A DNA stretch of 64,000 nt, from contig NZ_BPMK01000007.1 of NCBI RefSeq assembly GCF_019656455.1, positions 1-64,000 on the forward strand, read 5' to 3'. Under the pieces are notes generated by a model. The model made no database searches. It saw nothing but the letters and a program-made list of their open reading frames with translations, and had not been told where the DNA came from. The position numbers were made by a program, and so were the translations under genes. Shown here in pieces: positions 8,135 through 16,857 of the stretch; the first letter of the stretch is position 1, and every line of letters starts with the position of its first letter. Source of the stretch: Noviherbaspirillum aridicola. GTDB lineage: Bacteria; Pseudomonadota; Gammaproteobacteria; Burkholderiales; Burkholderiaceae_D.

Positions 8135-9337
8135 ATGGAAAATACCGTAGTTGGTGTGTACGACAGTTATGCCCAGGCCCAGAATGCGATGAATGAACTG
8201 CTGTCCGCGGGCTTCTCCCGGTCCGACGTGCAGCTCAGCCCTGATACCGAACGCGCGACCGGCAGCAACAGCAGCGATGCCGGCGGAGGTTCCGGCATCG
8301 GCAATTTCTTCCGCTCCCTGTTCGGCATGGATGACGAGCGCGACACGCGCGACGTCTATTCGGAAGCGGTGCGCCGCGGCAGCTGCGTGCTCACCGTGAA
8401 TGCGGCGAGCGACGATCTGCTCGACCGCGCCACCGAAATCATGAACCGCTATGACCCGGTCGACATCGACGAGCGTTCCTCGCACTGGCGCACCCAGGGC
8501 TGGAGCGGCTATGACGATTCCGCGCCGATGCTGAGCGACAGCGAAATCGAAAAGGACCGCACCGCCTACGGCATGGGCCGCACCGGCACCACCACCTCGG
8601 GCGTCGGCTCCGCCGCCATGGCGTCGGGAACCGCCGGCGTGGCGGGCGCCACCGGGACCGGCACCGGCATGACCAACGAGCAGCGCATCCCGATCGTCGA
8701 GGAAGAGCTGCGCGTCGGCAAGCGCGAAGTGCAGCGCGGCGGCGTGCGCATCTATTCGCGCATCCGCGAGACGCCGGTCAATGAAAGCGTGACCCTGCGG
8801 GAAGAGCACGTGCACGTCGAGCGCCATCCGGTGAATCAGCCGGCGAGCGAGGCCGACATCGCCGCCTTCAAGGAAGGTTCGGTCGAGCTGCGCGAGACGG
8901 CCGAGGAGCCGGTGGTATCGAAGACCGCGCGCGTGGTCGAGGAAGTGGTGGTCGGCAAGGAAGTCACCCAGGAGACCGCCAACATCAACGACACCGTGCG
9001 CCGCACCGACGTCGAGGTCGAGCAGCTGGGCGCGTCGGGCGCCACCCGCAACACCGATTTCGCCGACACCATGGCGACCTCGGACGACAGCGACTATCGC
9101 ACCCACTGGCAGCAGGCCTACGGCAGCAGCGGCGGCCGCTATGAAGACTACGATGCCGCCTATCGCCATGGCTCCACCATGGCCGGCAGCTCGCGCTTCA
9201 GCAACTACCGCTGGGAAGACGCCGAGCCTGAAATGCGCCGCAGCTGGGAGTCCAGCCATCCCGAGAGCACCTGGGACAAGGTGAAGGACGCGGTGCGCTA
9301 CGGCGCGGAAAAGGTCTCGGGCCGCGCCCGCCATTGA
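8135..9337 (+). CDS. General stress protein 17M-like domain plus DUF2382 protein
   Basis: The 400-residue product combines an N-terminal 17M-like domain (MENTVVGVYDSYAQAQNAMN to about residue 115), a threonine/glycine-rich linker (about 155-190) and a DUF2382 domain (about 190-310: RIPIVEEELRVGKREVQRGG, HVHVERHPVNQP, VVEEVVVGKEVTQ). An acidic, tyrosine-rich tail (SDYRTHWQQAYGSSGGRYED) follows. Start at the ATG at 8135, with GGAGA just upstream. It is the largest of three stress genes here and ends at a strong terminator shared with the convergent gene. Functions for both domains are known only by association with desiccation, osmotic or oxidative stress. Confidence 0.78.
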   Translation: MENTVVGVYDSYAQAQNAMNELLSAGFSRSDVQLSPDTERATGSNSSDAGGGSGIGNFFRSLFGMDDERDTRDVYSEAVRRGSCVLTVNAASDDLLDRATEIMNRYDPVDIDERSSHWRTQGWSGYDDSAPMLSDSEIEKDRTAYGMGRTGTTTSGVGSAAMASGTAGVAGATGTGTGMTNEQRIPIVEEELRVGKREVQRGGVRIYSRIRETPVNESVTLREEHVHVERHPVNQPASEADIAAFKEGSVELRETAEEPVVSKTARVVEEVVVGKEVTQETANINDTVRRTDVEVEQLGASGATRNTDFADTMATSDDSDYRTHWQQAYGSSGGRYEDYDAAYRHGSTMAGSSRFSNYRWEDAEPEMRRSWESSHPESTWDKVKDAVRYGAEKVSGRARH

Positions 9338-9359
9338 TCATCGGATCCCGATGAGGAAT

Positions 9360-9385
9360 GCCCCGCCACGGCGGGGCTTTTTTTT
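9360..9385. terminator. Rho-independent terminator
   Basis: A 7-bp GC stem GCCCCGC/GCGGGGC with loop CACG at 9360-9377, followed by eight T. It ends the DUF2382 gene. The stem also lies at the very end of the convergent gene, but that strand lacks a T-run. Confidence 0.85.
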
Positions 9386-9855
9386 CAGCCGAGCTGGCCG
9401 AGCTCCGCCAGTTCGCGGATGGTGCGGATGGTATCGATGTCCGACTCGGTGTACGCCGATTTGCGGAAGTCGTTGTAGAAGGCCTCCGCATTGTCGGCTG
9501 CTTCGCTGGCGCCGTCGTCGTATTCGAAGCGCACGAAAAATATCTCCGGCTCCGGCTCCTCGATCGTCATCGTCAGCGTCGATGCCGGAATGCTCTCCTG
9601 CGCCGGCACGTTGTAGATCACCTGGCGTTGCGGAATGAAGGTGACCGTGTCGCGCACGACGAGATCGCCGTAATGCAGTTCGCGGCTGATCCTGTGCTCC
9701 GACTTTTCCAGGATGCGACAGGTATTCAGCCAGGGAACGAAGGCCGTCGGCGTCTCGGCCCGGCGCACCAGGCCGCGCCACAGCTGGGTGCGCGAGAGTC
9801 GTTCGATCAGGGGATTGAGCGGGTCGTTGATTTCGACCAGGTGGGCAAATTTCAT
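9385..9855 (-). CDS. SRPBCC-fold protein, DUF1857 (AtaL-like)
   Basis: The 156-residue protein begins MKFAHLVEINDPLNP and contains LSRTQLWRGLVRRAETP. These are hallmarks of DUF1857, a START/Bet v 1-type (SRPBCC) cytosolic fold that holds a hydrophobic ligand. Length matches the family (about 150). It is read convergently to the DUF2382 stress gene and divergently from the amidohydrolase. Ligand and role are unknown. Confidence 0.8.
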   Translation of the reverse strand: MKFAHLVEINDPLNPLIERLSRTQLWRGLVRRAETPTAFVPWLNTCRILEKSEHRISRELHYGDLVVRDTVTFIPQRQVIYNVPAQESIPASTLTMTIEEPEPEIFFVRFEYDDGASEAADNAEAFYNDFRKSAYTESDIDTIRTIRELAELGQLG

Positions 9856-9965
9856 GATGGGTGAAGCGGGAAAGACAATCGGGCAGTGTAGCGCAGACCG
9901 GCCCCGGTTACCGCAGTTCGCCGGGCTTTGGCAAAATGGGGCTTTCCGTCCGTCAGGAGACCCGC

Positions 9966-10796
9966 ATGTCCGCCCTCCCGCGCGCCGCCGCCTCGCTGCT
10001 GGCCCTGCTGTTGCCGCTCGCCGCCCACGCCACGCAGCTGGCGCCGATCTTCGACGCCCACATGCACTACAACGTCGAAGCGAGGAGCGTGATCAGCCCG
10101 CCGCAGGTTCTCGATCTGTGGCGCAAGGTCGACATCGGCGCGGTGCTGGCGACGAGCCGGCCCAATGACGGCACGCTCGACCTGATGGCACTGAAGGCGC
10201 CCGACATCCCGATCGTGCCCTTCCTGCGGCCCTATCTCAGGCAGCCCGACCGCTACGACTGGTTCGGCAACAACCGGGAGGTCGAGCAATATGTCGAGCA
10301 GGAACTCAGGCGCGGCATCTATCGCGGCATCGGCGAATTCCACATCTTCGGCGCCGACGCCGACGCGCCCTACATGGCGAAGATCGCGCGCCTGGCGAAG
10401 GACCGCGGCCTGTGGCTGCACGCGCACGCGGATGAAGACGCGGTGGAACGGATTCTGCGCCATGCCCCCGGCGTCCGGCTGATCTGGGCGCATACCGGCA
10501 TGAGCACGTCCCTCGACAAGGTGGAGCAGATGTTCGAGCAATATCCGAACATCGTCGGCGAGCTGTCCTACCGAGGCGATCTCGAACAGGATGGCGTGCT
10601 CAACCCGCGCTGGAAGCAGCTCTTGCTCAAATACCCCGACCGCTTCCTGCTCGGCACCGACACCTGGATCACGCCGCGCTGGGGGCAGGTAGAGGAAATC
10701 ATCGCCGGCTACCGCCGCATTCTGGCCCAGCTGCCGCCTGAGGCCGCCCGCAAGATCGCCTACGGCAACGGGCAGGCGATGTTCGGCTTGCGGTGA
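9966..10796 (+). CDS. Secreted amidohydrolase-family (metal-dependent TIM-barrel) hydrolase
   Basis: The 276-residue product has a clear signal peptide (ASLLALLLPLAAHA, cleavage near residue 22). It also carries amidohydrolase-2 type metal ligands: FDAHMHYN (HxH), GEFHIFG, LHAHADEDA, WAHTGMS and LLGTDTW with the terminal aspartate. Members hydrolyse or decarboxylate small cyclic substrates; the export signal suggests a periplasmic role. The ATG at 9966 with AGGAG upstream is chosen because it starts the signal peptide. Substrate unknown. Confidence 0.78.
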   Translation: MSALPRAAASLLALLLPLAAHATQLAPIFDAHMHYNVEARSVISPPQVLDLWRKVDIGAVLATSRPNDGTLDLMALKAPDIPIVPFLRPYLRQPDRYDWFGNNREVEQYVEQELRRGIYRGIGEFHIFGADADAPYMAKIARLAKDRGLWLHAHADEDAVERILRHAPGVRLIWAHTGMSTSLDKVEQMFEQYPNIVGELSYRGDLEQDGVLNPRWKQLLLKYPDRFLLGTDTWITPRWGQVEEIIAGYRRILAQLPPEAARKIAYGNGQAMFGLR

Positions 10797-10953
10797 ATCG
10801 CGTCTTATTCTCCGCATTTTTTGCGGAGATTACGCAGGACCCGCAAGCGCAAGAGTTGTCTTCCTTGCACATCTGTCTCCCCCGCACAACCGGCGGCATC
10901 GCAGCGGGTCCCGCTGCTACAATCAAGCGCTTTTCCGCCAGCCTCTCCAACGC

Positions 10954-13011
10954 ATGTCACACGCTCCCCATCCCGCCGCACAGGGATTGAACAAGCCGCA
11001 GCGCGAGGCGGTGAATTATCTCGACGGTCCCTGCCTGGTGCTGGCCGGCGCCGGTTCGGGCAAGACCAAGGTGATCACCACCAAGATCGCGCACCTGATC
11101 GAAACCTGCGGCTACGACCCGCGCAACATCGCGGCCGTCACCTTCACCAACAAGGCGGCGCTGGAAATGCAGGAGCGTATCGCCAAACTGCTCAGGGAGC
11201 CGAAGCAGGCCAGGCAGCTCACCGTCTGCACCTTCCATTCGCTCGGCGTGCAGATCCTGAGGCGCGAGGCCAAGGAGCTCGGGCTCAAGGACCGCTTTTC
11301 CATCATGGACAGCGACGACTGCTTCTCGCTCGTGCAGGATCTCGCCTGCACCACCGACAAGCAGGAGATCCGGCGCATCCAGACCGCGATCTCGCTGTGG
11401 AAGAACGGGCTGGTCGATCCTGAGCAGGCGGTCAGACTCGCGCGCACCGAGGACGAGGCGCAGGCCGCTCGCATCTACCGCAACTATCTCGCCACGCTGT
11501 CCTCGTACCAGGCGGTGGACTTCGACGATCTGATCCGGCTGCCGGTCGAACTCTTCCGCAACAAGGAAGAAGTGCGCGACCGCTGGCAGCGCAAGCTGCG
11601 CTATCTGCTGGTGGACGAATACCAGGATACGAACACCTGCCAGTACGAACTGGTGAAGCTGCTGGTCACCGGCCTCGGCAAGAAACCGCTGTTCACGGCG
11701 GTCGGTGACGACGACCAGGCGATCTACGCATGGCGCGGCGCCACCATCGAAAACCTCAAGCAGCTGCAGGTCGACTTCCCCGATCTGAAGGTGATCAAGC
11801 TGGAACAGAACTACCGCTCCAGCACCCGCATCCTGCAGGCCGCCAACGCGGTCATCGGCAACAATCCCAAGCTCTTCGAAAAGCAGCTGTGGTCGGAACA
11901 CGGCCTCGGCGACCCGGTCAAGGTGCTGGCGATGCAGGACGACGAACAGGAAGCCGAGCAGGTGGCGATCATGATCTCCGCCCACAAGTTCGAGCGGCGC
12001 GCGAAGTTTTCCGACTATGCGGTGCTCTATCGCGGCAATCACCAGGCGCGCGTGATCGAGCAGGCGCTGCGCAAGGAACGCATTCCCTACACCATCTCCG
12101 GCGGCCAGAGCTTCTTCGACCGTGCCGAGATCAAGGACATCGTCGCTTACCTGCGCCTGGTCGCCAACGGCGACGACGATCCCGCCTTCATCCGCGCCGT
12201 CACCACCCCAAAGCGCGGCGTCGGCCAGTCCACGCTGGAAGCGCTCGGCGCCTTCGCCGGGCAGTGGCAGTGTTCGCTGTTCGAGGCCGTGTTCAAGGGC
12301 GGCATCGAGGCGAAACTCGCCGACCGGCAGCTGACCCCGCTGCGCGAGTTCTGCCACTTCATCAACGGACTCGAGGCGCGCGCATCCAGGCGCGGCGAGG
12401 ATGCCGCGTCGCTGCTCGACGAGATGATGAAAGAGATTAACTACGAAGGCTACCTGTACGACACCTTCGAGGAGCGCGCCGCGCAGGCCAAGTGGCAGAA
12501 CGTGCTCGACTTCACCAGCTGGCTCAAGGAAAAGGGAACCGGCGGCAAGGACGGCAGCGCCGACGAGCGCAGCCTGCTCGAGCTGACCCAGATGGTGGCG
12601 CTGATGACCATGCTGGAAGGGAAGGATGAAGAGCCCGACGCGGTGCGCATGTCGACGCTGCACGCGTCCAAGGGCCTGGAATTCCCGCACGTCTTCCTGG
12701 TCGGCGTGGAAGAAGGCATCCTGCCGCACAAGGGCGATCCCGACGCACCCGCCGACACCCTGGCCGCCCGCATCGAGGAAGAGCGCCGCCTGATGTACGT
12801 CGGCATTACCCGCGCCCAGCGCAGCCTGCACATCACCTGGTGCAAGCGCCGCAAGCGGGCCAGGGAAACCGTCAACTGCGATCCCTCCCGCTTCATCAAG
12901 GAGATGAAGCTCGACGAAGGCGACGCGGTACCGAAGGAAGAGGAAGTGCTGACGCCGCAGGACCGGCTGGCGAATCTCAAGGCGCTGCTGTCCAGGCCGA
13001 AGGCCGTTTAG
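10954..13011 (+). CDS. rep: ATP-dependent DNA helicase Rep
   Basis: The 685-residue superfamily 1A 3'-5' helicase has AGAGSGKTKVI (Walker A, about residues 31-41), FTNKAALEM, VDEYQDTN (Walker B), DDDQAIYAWRGA, EQNYRSS, TPKRGVGQSTLE, STLHASKGLEFPHVFLVG and YVGITRAQ. Length and the start (LNKPQREAV) fit Rep (673 in E. coli) rather than UvrD. Rep clears protein roadblocks ahead of the replisome and works with PriA in restart. Both restart helicases thus lie within 10 kb of the DnaA-box segment. Confidence 0.93.
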   Translation: MSHAPHPAAQGLNKPQREAVNYLDGPCLVLAGAGSGKTKVITTKIAHLIETCGYDPRNIAAVTFTNKAALEMQERIAKLLREPKQARQLTVCTFHSLGVQILRREAKELGLKDRFSIMDSDDCFSLVQDLACTTDKQEIRRIQTAISLWKNGLVDPEQAVRLARTEDEAQAARIYRNYLATLSSYQAVDFDDLIRLPVELFRNKEEVRDRWQRKLRYLLVDEYQDTNTCQYELVKLLVTGLGKKPLFTAVGDDDQAIYAWRGATIENLKQLQVDFPDLKVIKLEQNYRSSTRILQAANAVIGNNPKLFEKQLWSEHGLGDPVKVLAMQDDEQEAEQVAIMISAHKFERRAKFSDYAVLYRGNHQARVIEQALRKERIPYTISGGQSFFDRAEIKDIVAYLRLVANGDDDPAFIRAVTTPKRGVGQSTLEALGAFAGQWQCSLFEAVFKGGIEAKLADRQLTPLREFCHFINGLEARASRRGEDAASLLDEMMKEINYEGYLYDTFEERAAQAKWQNVLDFTSWLKEKGTGGKDGSADERSLLELTQMVALMTMLEGKDEEPDAVRMSTLHASKGLEFPHVFLVGVEEGILPHKGDPDAPADTLAARIEEERRLMYVGITRAQRSLHITWCKRRKRARETVNCDPSRFIKEMKLDEGDAVPKEEEVLTPQDRLANLKALLSRPKAV

Positions 13012-13087
13012 CAAGGCAGCAATCCCCGCTCGGCATCCGTCAATACGCACTGGCGCTAAGTTGCGGACATGTGACAGCCAGGTGTTT

Positions 13088-13121
13088 GTGTAATGAAACC
13101 GTCATTTGCCGAACATACAAT
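13088..13121 (+). promoter_or_regulatory. Candidate Pho-box promoter of the porin gene
   Basis: GTGTAAT-GAAA-CCGTCAT at 13088-13105 resembles the 7-4-7 Pho box (CTGTCAT-N4-CTGTCAT), with two and one mismatches in the half-sites. A TACAAT -10 element follows after exactly 10 bp (13116-13121), the usual spacing for PhoB-activated promoters that lack a -35. If right, the porin is induced by phosphate starvation. Confidence 0.45.
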
Positions 13122-13243
13122 CCGTCGCGTTTGTCCGCATCACTCCGGTGCGGCAACCCGCGGCGCCAACACGAGCGCCACGGCGCGCAAATGCATGCGA
13201 TGCGCTGCGCGCACCTTCAGATGAATCATCCTAGGGGATCACA

Positions 13244-14269
13244 ATGAAAAAAACGCTACTGGCGGCCGCAGCCGTCGCCGCTCTGAGTGCCGCTGGCGCC
13301 CAAGCACAAACGAATGTCACCATCTACGGTATCGTCGACGCAGGCATCAGCCGCATTGACAACGGTGATGAGACGACTTATGGCCTGCAGAGCGGCGGCC
13401 AGTCTGGCAGCCGGATCGGCTTTCGTGGAACCGAAGACCTTGGTGGCGGTATGAAGGCAATCTTCGTTCTGGAAAACGGATTCACGGTCGATAACGGCCG
13501 AATGACCCAGAATGCCGACGGCGACGACGTCCTGTTCGGACGTCAGGCTTTCGTTGGTTTGTCAGGCGGCTTCGGCGAGCTCAAGCTGGGACGTCAGTAC
13601 AACCCGATCCGGGTCGCAGTAGAAAGTGTCGACCCGTTCGGTCTCGGCCTGGCGGGCAACGCCAGCCGCTTCTTCAATGTCTACGGCGAGCGGGCCGATA
13701 ACACCATCAACTACACGTCGCCGAACTTCGGCGGCCTAAGCGGCCAGGTCGCATACAGCTTCGGCGAGATCGCCGGTGACACCTCCGCGAGCCGTCAGGT
13801 CGGCTTGTCTATTGGCTATGCGGCCGGTCCGCTGAACGTCGTACTGGCACATCACAACCAGGATCTTTCCGATACTGCAGACGTTGACGCGGGCGATTCC
13901 AAGAGCACCATGCTCGGCGCCACGTTCGACTTCCGTGTCGCGAAGCTGCATGCAGCTTGGGAGCGCACCAAGGCCGATGACGGTGCGGTCGATACTGTGG
14001 ATCGGGACGACATGATGATAGGTGTAAGTGCACCCGTGGGCGCGGCAGGTACGGTCCTGGCGTCCTACACCCGTCGCAGCGACGACATCGGCGCCGATCG
14101 TGACGCGGATCAGTTTGCAATCGGCTACATCCACGCCCTATCCAAGCGTACCAATCTGTACACTTCCTATGCACGCGTCAGCAATGACGACCGCGCTCGT
14201 GTAGGCGGCGCTGCCCGTAACGGTGAAAACCCGTCGGTCTTCAACGTCGGTATCCGTCACCGCTTCTGA
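13244..14269 (+). CDS. Gram-negative general porin
   Basis: The 341-residue product has a signal peptide (MKKTLLAAAAVAALSAAGAQA) and the betaproteobacterial porin N-terminus TNVTIYGIVDAGISR. It also has GSRIGFRGTEDLGGGMKAIF, RQAFVGLSGGFGELKLGRQY and a C-terminal phenylalanine in VGIRHRF, the outer-membrane insertion signal. It should form a 16-stranded trimeric channel. Codon use is visibly less GC-rich than the neighbours, typical of highly expressed outer-membrane proteins. A Pho-box-like promoter lies 120 bp upstream and a strong terminator directly downstream, so the gene is monocistronic. Confidence 0.93.
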   Translation: MKKTLLAAAAVAALSAAGAQAQTNVTIYGIVDAGISRIDNGDETTYGLQSGGQSGSRIGFRGTEDLGGGMKAIFVLENGFTVDNGRMTQNADGDDVLFGRQAFVGLSGGFGELKLGRQYNPIRVAVESVDPFGLGLAGNASRFFNVYGERADNTINYTSPNFGGLSGQVAYSFGEIAGDTSASRQVGLSIGYAAGPLNVVLAHHNQDLSDTADVDAGDSKSTMLGATFDFRVAKLHAAWERTKADDGAVDTVDRDDMMIGVSAPVGAAGTVLASYTRRSDDIGADRDADQFAIGYIHALSKRTNLYTSYARVSNDDRARVGGAARNGENPSVFNVGIRHRF

Positions 14270-14291
14270 TCCGCTTCGGATCTGAAACAGA

Positions 14292-14322
14292 AACGCCGCT
14301 CCACGGAGCGGCGTTTTTTTTT
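14292..14322 (+). terminator. Rho-independent terminator of the porin gene
   Basis: Near-perfect hairpin (AACGCCGCTCC at 14292-14302 pairing with 14305-14315) followed by a run of T to 14322. Confidence 0.9.
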
Positions 14323-14338
14323 GCCCCTCGGGCAAGGC

Positions 14339-14662
14339 CTATTCCCCGCGCGCCCGGTTGCCGAGCTGTTTCTCGAACGCCTCATCCAGCTTGCTGACCC
14401 GCACCTTCTTCTGCGGCCCGGTCTTCTTCACCAGTTCCACGAATTCATCCAGCGGCAGGTCGGGGCTGACGCGCTCCGGCTTGCCGCCCGGTGCGGCCCG
14501 CAGCAGGTAGAACATGCCGCTGGCATTGATGCCGAGCGAATAGCGGTAATCGGTATCGCGTTCATTGAGACGGGCGATGGCGGAGCTGGCCTTGGTCGAG
14601 CGCATGGCATCGGAGAGGGAGGTGGGCAGGCGTTCATCATACTGCAGCGCCGCTTCCCGCAC
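14339..14662 (-). CDS. Small conserved hypothetical protein
   Basis: A frame ending at 14339 encodes about 107 residues from a GTG at 14662, with ERDTDYRYSLGINASGMFYL and a C-terminal basic/acidic helix (KKVRVSKLDEAFEKQLGNR). The frame stays open upstream across the start of the divergent gene, so the true start is uncertain: GTG 14662 has no clear ribosome binding site, and the ATG at 14608 is an alternative. No signal peptide or membrane segment, and no domain recognised. It is convergent with the porin. Confidence 0.5.
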   Translation of the reverse strand: MREAALQYDERLPTSLSDAMRSTKASSAIARLNERDTDYRYSLGINASGMFYLLRAAPGGKPERVSPDLPLDEFVELVKKTGPQKKVRVSKLDEAFEKQLGNRARGE

Positions 14663-14747
14663 AGCGCTTGAAAACAGGCAAGCGCGGCCGGCGGCGGGGA
14701 GGCCGTACAATAGCCGTTCGTTCAATCGCGAGACGGAAAGGGGAGGC

Positions 14748-15635
14748 ATGGCGGCGTGGGCAAATTGGCGCCTGGCGGGCGCGGGCCTGTTCTTCGCCGG
14801 TCTTGCGGCGGCAATGCGCAGCGGCGGCGCGCAGCAGGCGCGCATGGCGAAGGAGGCCGAGCGGCGGCTGCTGGACGGACTCCGCCAGCCGGCACGGACG
14901 GTATTCACGCCGGCGCTGCTCGACGGCCTGCCGCCCCCGGCGGCGCGCTATCTCGCTCGCGCGCTGCCCGCGGGACGCCCGCTGCCGCGCGTGGCCCGGT
15001 TCCGCCAGCACGGACGGCTGCGCATCGCGCCCGACAGTCCGCGCTGGCTGCCTTTCGAGGCCTGGCAGGTCAGCACGCCCTGGGCGCCCGGCTTTCTCTG
15101 GCACGCGCGCATGGCGCTTGCCGGACCGCTCGGCCTCCAGATCAGCGATGCGTACATGCAGGGGGAGGGGACCGGACGCCTTGCGCTGCAGGCCGCCTTC
15201 CAGCTGCAGGAACGCGGACCCTGTCCCGAGATGAACAGCGCCGCGCTGCAGCGTTATCTGGCCGAGGCCGCCTGGTATCCCGCCGGACTGCTGCCCGAAG
15301 CCGGCGTGCGGTGGCAGGCGCTCGACGCGCATCGGGCGCTGGCGACGCTGGAGGACCGCGGCACGGTCGTCGCGCTCGAATTCCGTTTCAATGACGACGG
15401 CGACATCGCCTCCGTCTATGCGCCCGCGCGCTGGCGCAGCACGCGCGAGGGCTTTGTGTCGCAGGCATGGGAAGGGCGCTTCGGCAACTGGCAGCAGGTG
15501 GCCGGCCTGCGCATACCGCTGCAGGCGGAAGCCGGCTGGTACGACGACGATGCCTGGCACTGCGTGTGGCAGGGCGGAATCCGCGACATTGCTTATGAAC
15601 TGTTCCCCGGGGACCAATCAAGGAAGGAGAACTGA
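14748..15635 (+). CDS. DUF6544-like membrane-anchored protein
   Basis: The 295-residue product has an N-terminal hydrophobic segment (WRLAGAGLFFAGLAAAM) as a likely anchor. The body resembles the DUF6544 family: RYLARALPAGRP near the start, RYLAEAAWYPAGLLP in the middle, then GVRWQALD and LEFRFNDDGDI. GGGGAGG lies six bases before the ATG at 14748. The stop TGA overlaps the ATG of the next gene, so this is the first gene of a coupled operon running to 17280. Function unknown. Confidence 0.7.
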   Translation: MAAWANWRLAGAGLFFAGLAAAMRSGGAQQARMAKEAERRLLDGLRQPARTVFTPALLDGLPPPAARYLARALPAGRPLPRVARFRQHGRLRIAPDSPRWLPFEAWQVSTPWAPGFLWHARMALAGPLGLQISDAYMQGEGTGRLALQAAFQLQERGPCPEMNSAALQRYLAEAAWYPAGLLPEAGVRWQALDAHRALATLEDRGTVVALEFRFNDDGDIASVYAPARWRSTREGFVSQAWEGRFGNWQQVAGLRIPLQAEAGWYDDDAWHCVWQGGIRDIAYELFPGDQSRKEN

Positions 15636-16315
15636 TGGCTATTGATCTGAGCGGCAAGCGCATCCTGGTGACCCAGGCGGCGGATTTCATGGGCCCGGCC
15701 CTGTGCAAGACGCTGGGCGAACTCGGCGCCGACGTCATCGCCGACGTGCGCCCCTTGCTCGACCCCGATCTGCCGGCCGCGGTCGTCCGCGCCGCCGGCG
15801 AGATCGATGTACTGGTCGCCAACCTGGCCATCCCCGCGCCGACCACGGCGGTGGCGGAGGTCGGCGAGGAGGAATGGCGCAACGCATTCGCCCACATGGT
15901 CGATCCGCTGCCCCGACTGGCGCGCGCCGTCGCGCCGGCCATGATGACCCGCAAGTCGGGCAAGATCCTGGTGATGGGCAGCTCTTCCGCCCTGCGCGGC
16001 ATGAAGCGCTGTTCGACCTACAGCGCCGCCCGCGGCGCGCAGCTCGCCTGGGCGCAGGCGGCGGGCGTGGAGCTGGCGCCGCACAACATCCAGGTCAACG
16101 CCATCGCGCAGAACTTCGTCGAAAACCCCACCTACTTTCCGCCCGAGGTGCAGGCGCTCCCCGCCTTTCAGGAGCGCCTGAAGCGTGAAGTCCCGCTCGG
16201 CCGGCTGGTGACGCAGCGCGAAGACGCGCAGTTCGCCGCCTATCTGTGCAGCGACGCCGCCGACTGCTTCGTCGGACAGGTTTTCCCGGTATGCGGCGGA
16301 TGGGTGACGCGATGA
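15635..16315 (+). CDS. Halohydrin (haloalcohol) dehalogenase candidate, SDR fold
   Basis: The 226-residue product has the short-chain dehydrogenase fold but not its cofactor chemistry. The N-terminal dinucleotide motif TGxxxGxG is replaced by T13-QAAD-F18-M-G20, matching the halohydrin dehalogenase motif T-x4-F-x-G. The catalytic triad reads S116-x12-Y129-x3-R133, with arginine in place of the SDR lysine, the second family motif (HheC uses Ser132-Tyr145-Arg149). It also shares YFPPE after the loop and GQVFPVCGGW near the end, like HheC. Such cytosolic enzymes convert vicinal haloalcohols to epoxides reversibly and accept nucleophiles such as cyanide or azide. It is coupled to the DUF6544 gene upstream and slyX downstream. 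Confidence 0.72.
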   Translation: MAIDLSGKRILVTQAADFMGPALCKTLGELGADVIADVRPLLDPDLPAAVVRAAGEIDVLVANLAIPAPTTAVAEVGEEEWRNAFAHMVDPLPRLARAVAPAMMTRKSGKILVMGSSSALRGMKRCSTYSAARGAQLAWAQAAGVELAPHNIQVNAIAQNFVENPTYFPPEVQALPAFQERLKREVPLGRLVTQREDAQFAAYLCSDAADCFVGQVFPVCGGWVTR

Positions 16316-16539
16316 GCGCCGAGGGACAGAGCATGAACGAAGACCGCCTGGTCGATATCGAAATCAGGCTGGCGCGCCAGGACGATCTGCTGGACACGCT
16401 GAACCGGACGGTTTTCCGTCAGCAGCAGAAGATCGATGAACTCGAGGCGCTGTGCAGCGCGCTGGCGCGCCATATCCGTGAAATACGCGAAGCCGCGGCC
16501 GAACCCGGCCAGGCCAATGAAAAACCTCCGCATTACTGA
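16312..16539 (+). CDS. slyX: SlyX family protein
   Basis: The 75-residue coiled-coil protein has RLVDIEIRLARQDDLLDTLN, then RQQQKIDELE, and the conserved C-terminal PPHY. These features define SlyX, a small cytosolic protein of unknown role. The ATG at 16312 overlaps the stop of the dehalogenase gene (ATGA); MNEDRL at 16333 is an alternative start. Confidence 0.85.
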   Translation: MSAEGQSMNEDRLVDIEIRLARQDDLLDTLNRTVFRQQQKIDELEALCSALARHIREIREAAAEPGQANEKPPHY

Positions 16540-16540
16540 C

Positions 16541-16855
16541 ATGAGCAAGAATCACGAACAGGGCGAGCTGCTGCGCGCCAAGATCAACGGCGAAACCTCC
16601 CGCATGAAATGGAGCGAGCTGCAGCGCTTCTTCGCCAGTGGGGCGATGATTTCGGTGGCCGCCGACCTCGACCTCGTCGAAGTGGCCTACCGCATCGCCA
16701 GCGATGACAAGGACGCCGTCGCCGGGTGGATGGCCGACAGCCGCGTGGCGCGCGTGAGCGACGACCAGGCGCAGACATGGGTACAGACCGACGCCACCCT
16801 GTGGGCGGTCGTGGTCAAGCCGTGGATACTGGTGCAGCACGACAAGCTGCACTGA
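16541..16855 (+). CDS. DUF2288 family protein
   Basis: The 104-residue cytosolic protein matches DUF2288: RAKINGETSRMKWSELQRFF, then LDLVEVAYRIASDD and a tryptophan-rich end (WAVVVKPWILVQ). Full length for the family. It starts directly after slyX. An earlier in-frame ATG at 16517 would overlap slyX by 23 bp. Function unknown. Confidence 0.8.
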   Translation: MSKNHEQGELLRAKINGETSRMKWSELQRFFASGAMISVAADLDLVEVAYRIASDDKDAVAGWMADSRVARVSDDQAQTWVQTDATLWAVVVKPWILVQHDKLH

Positions 16856-16857
16856 TC

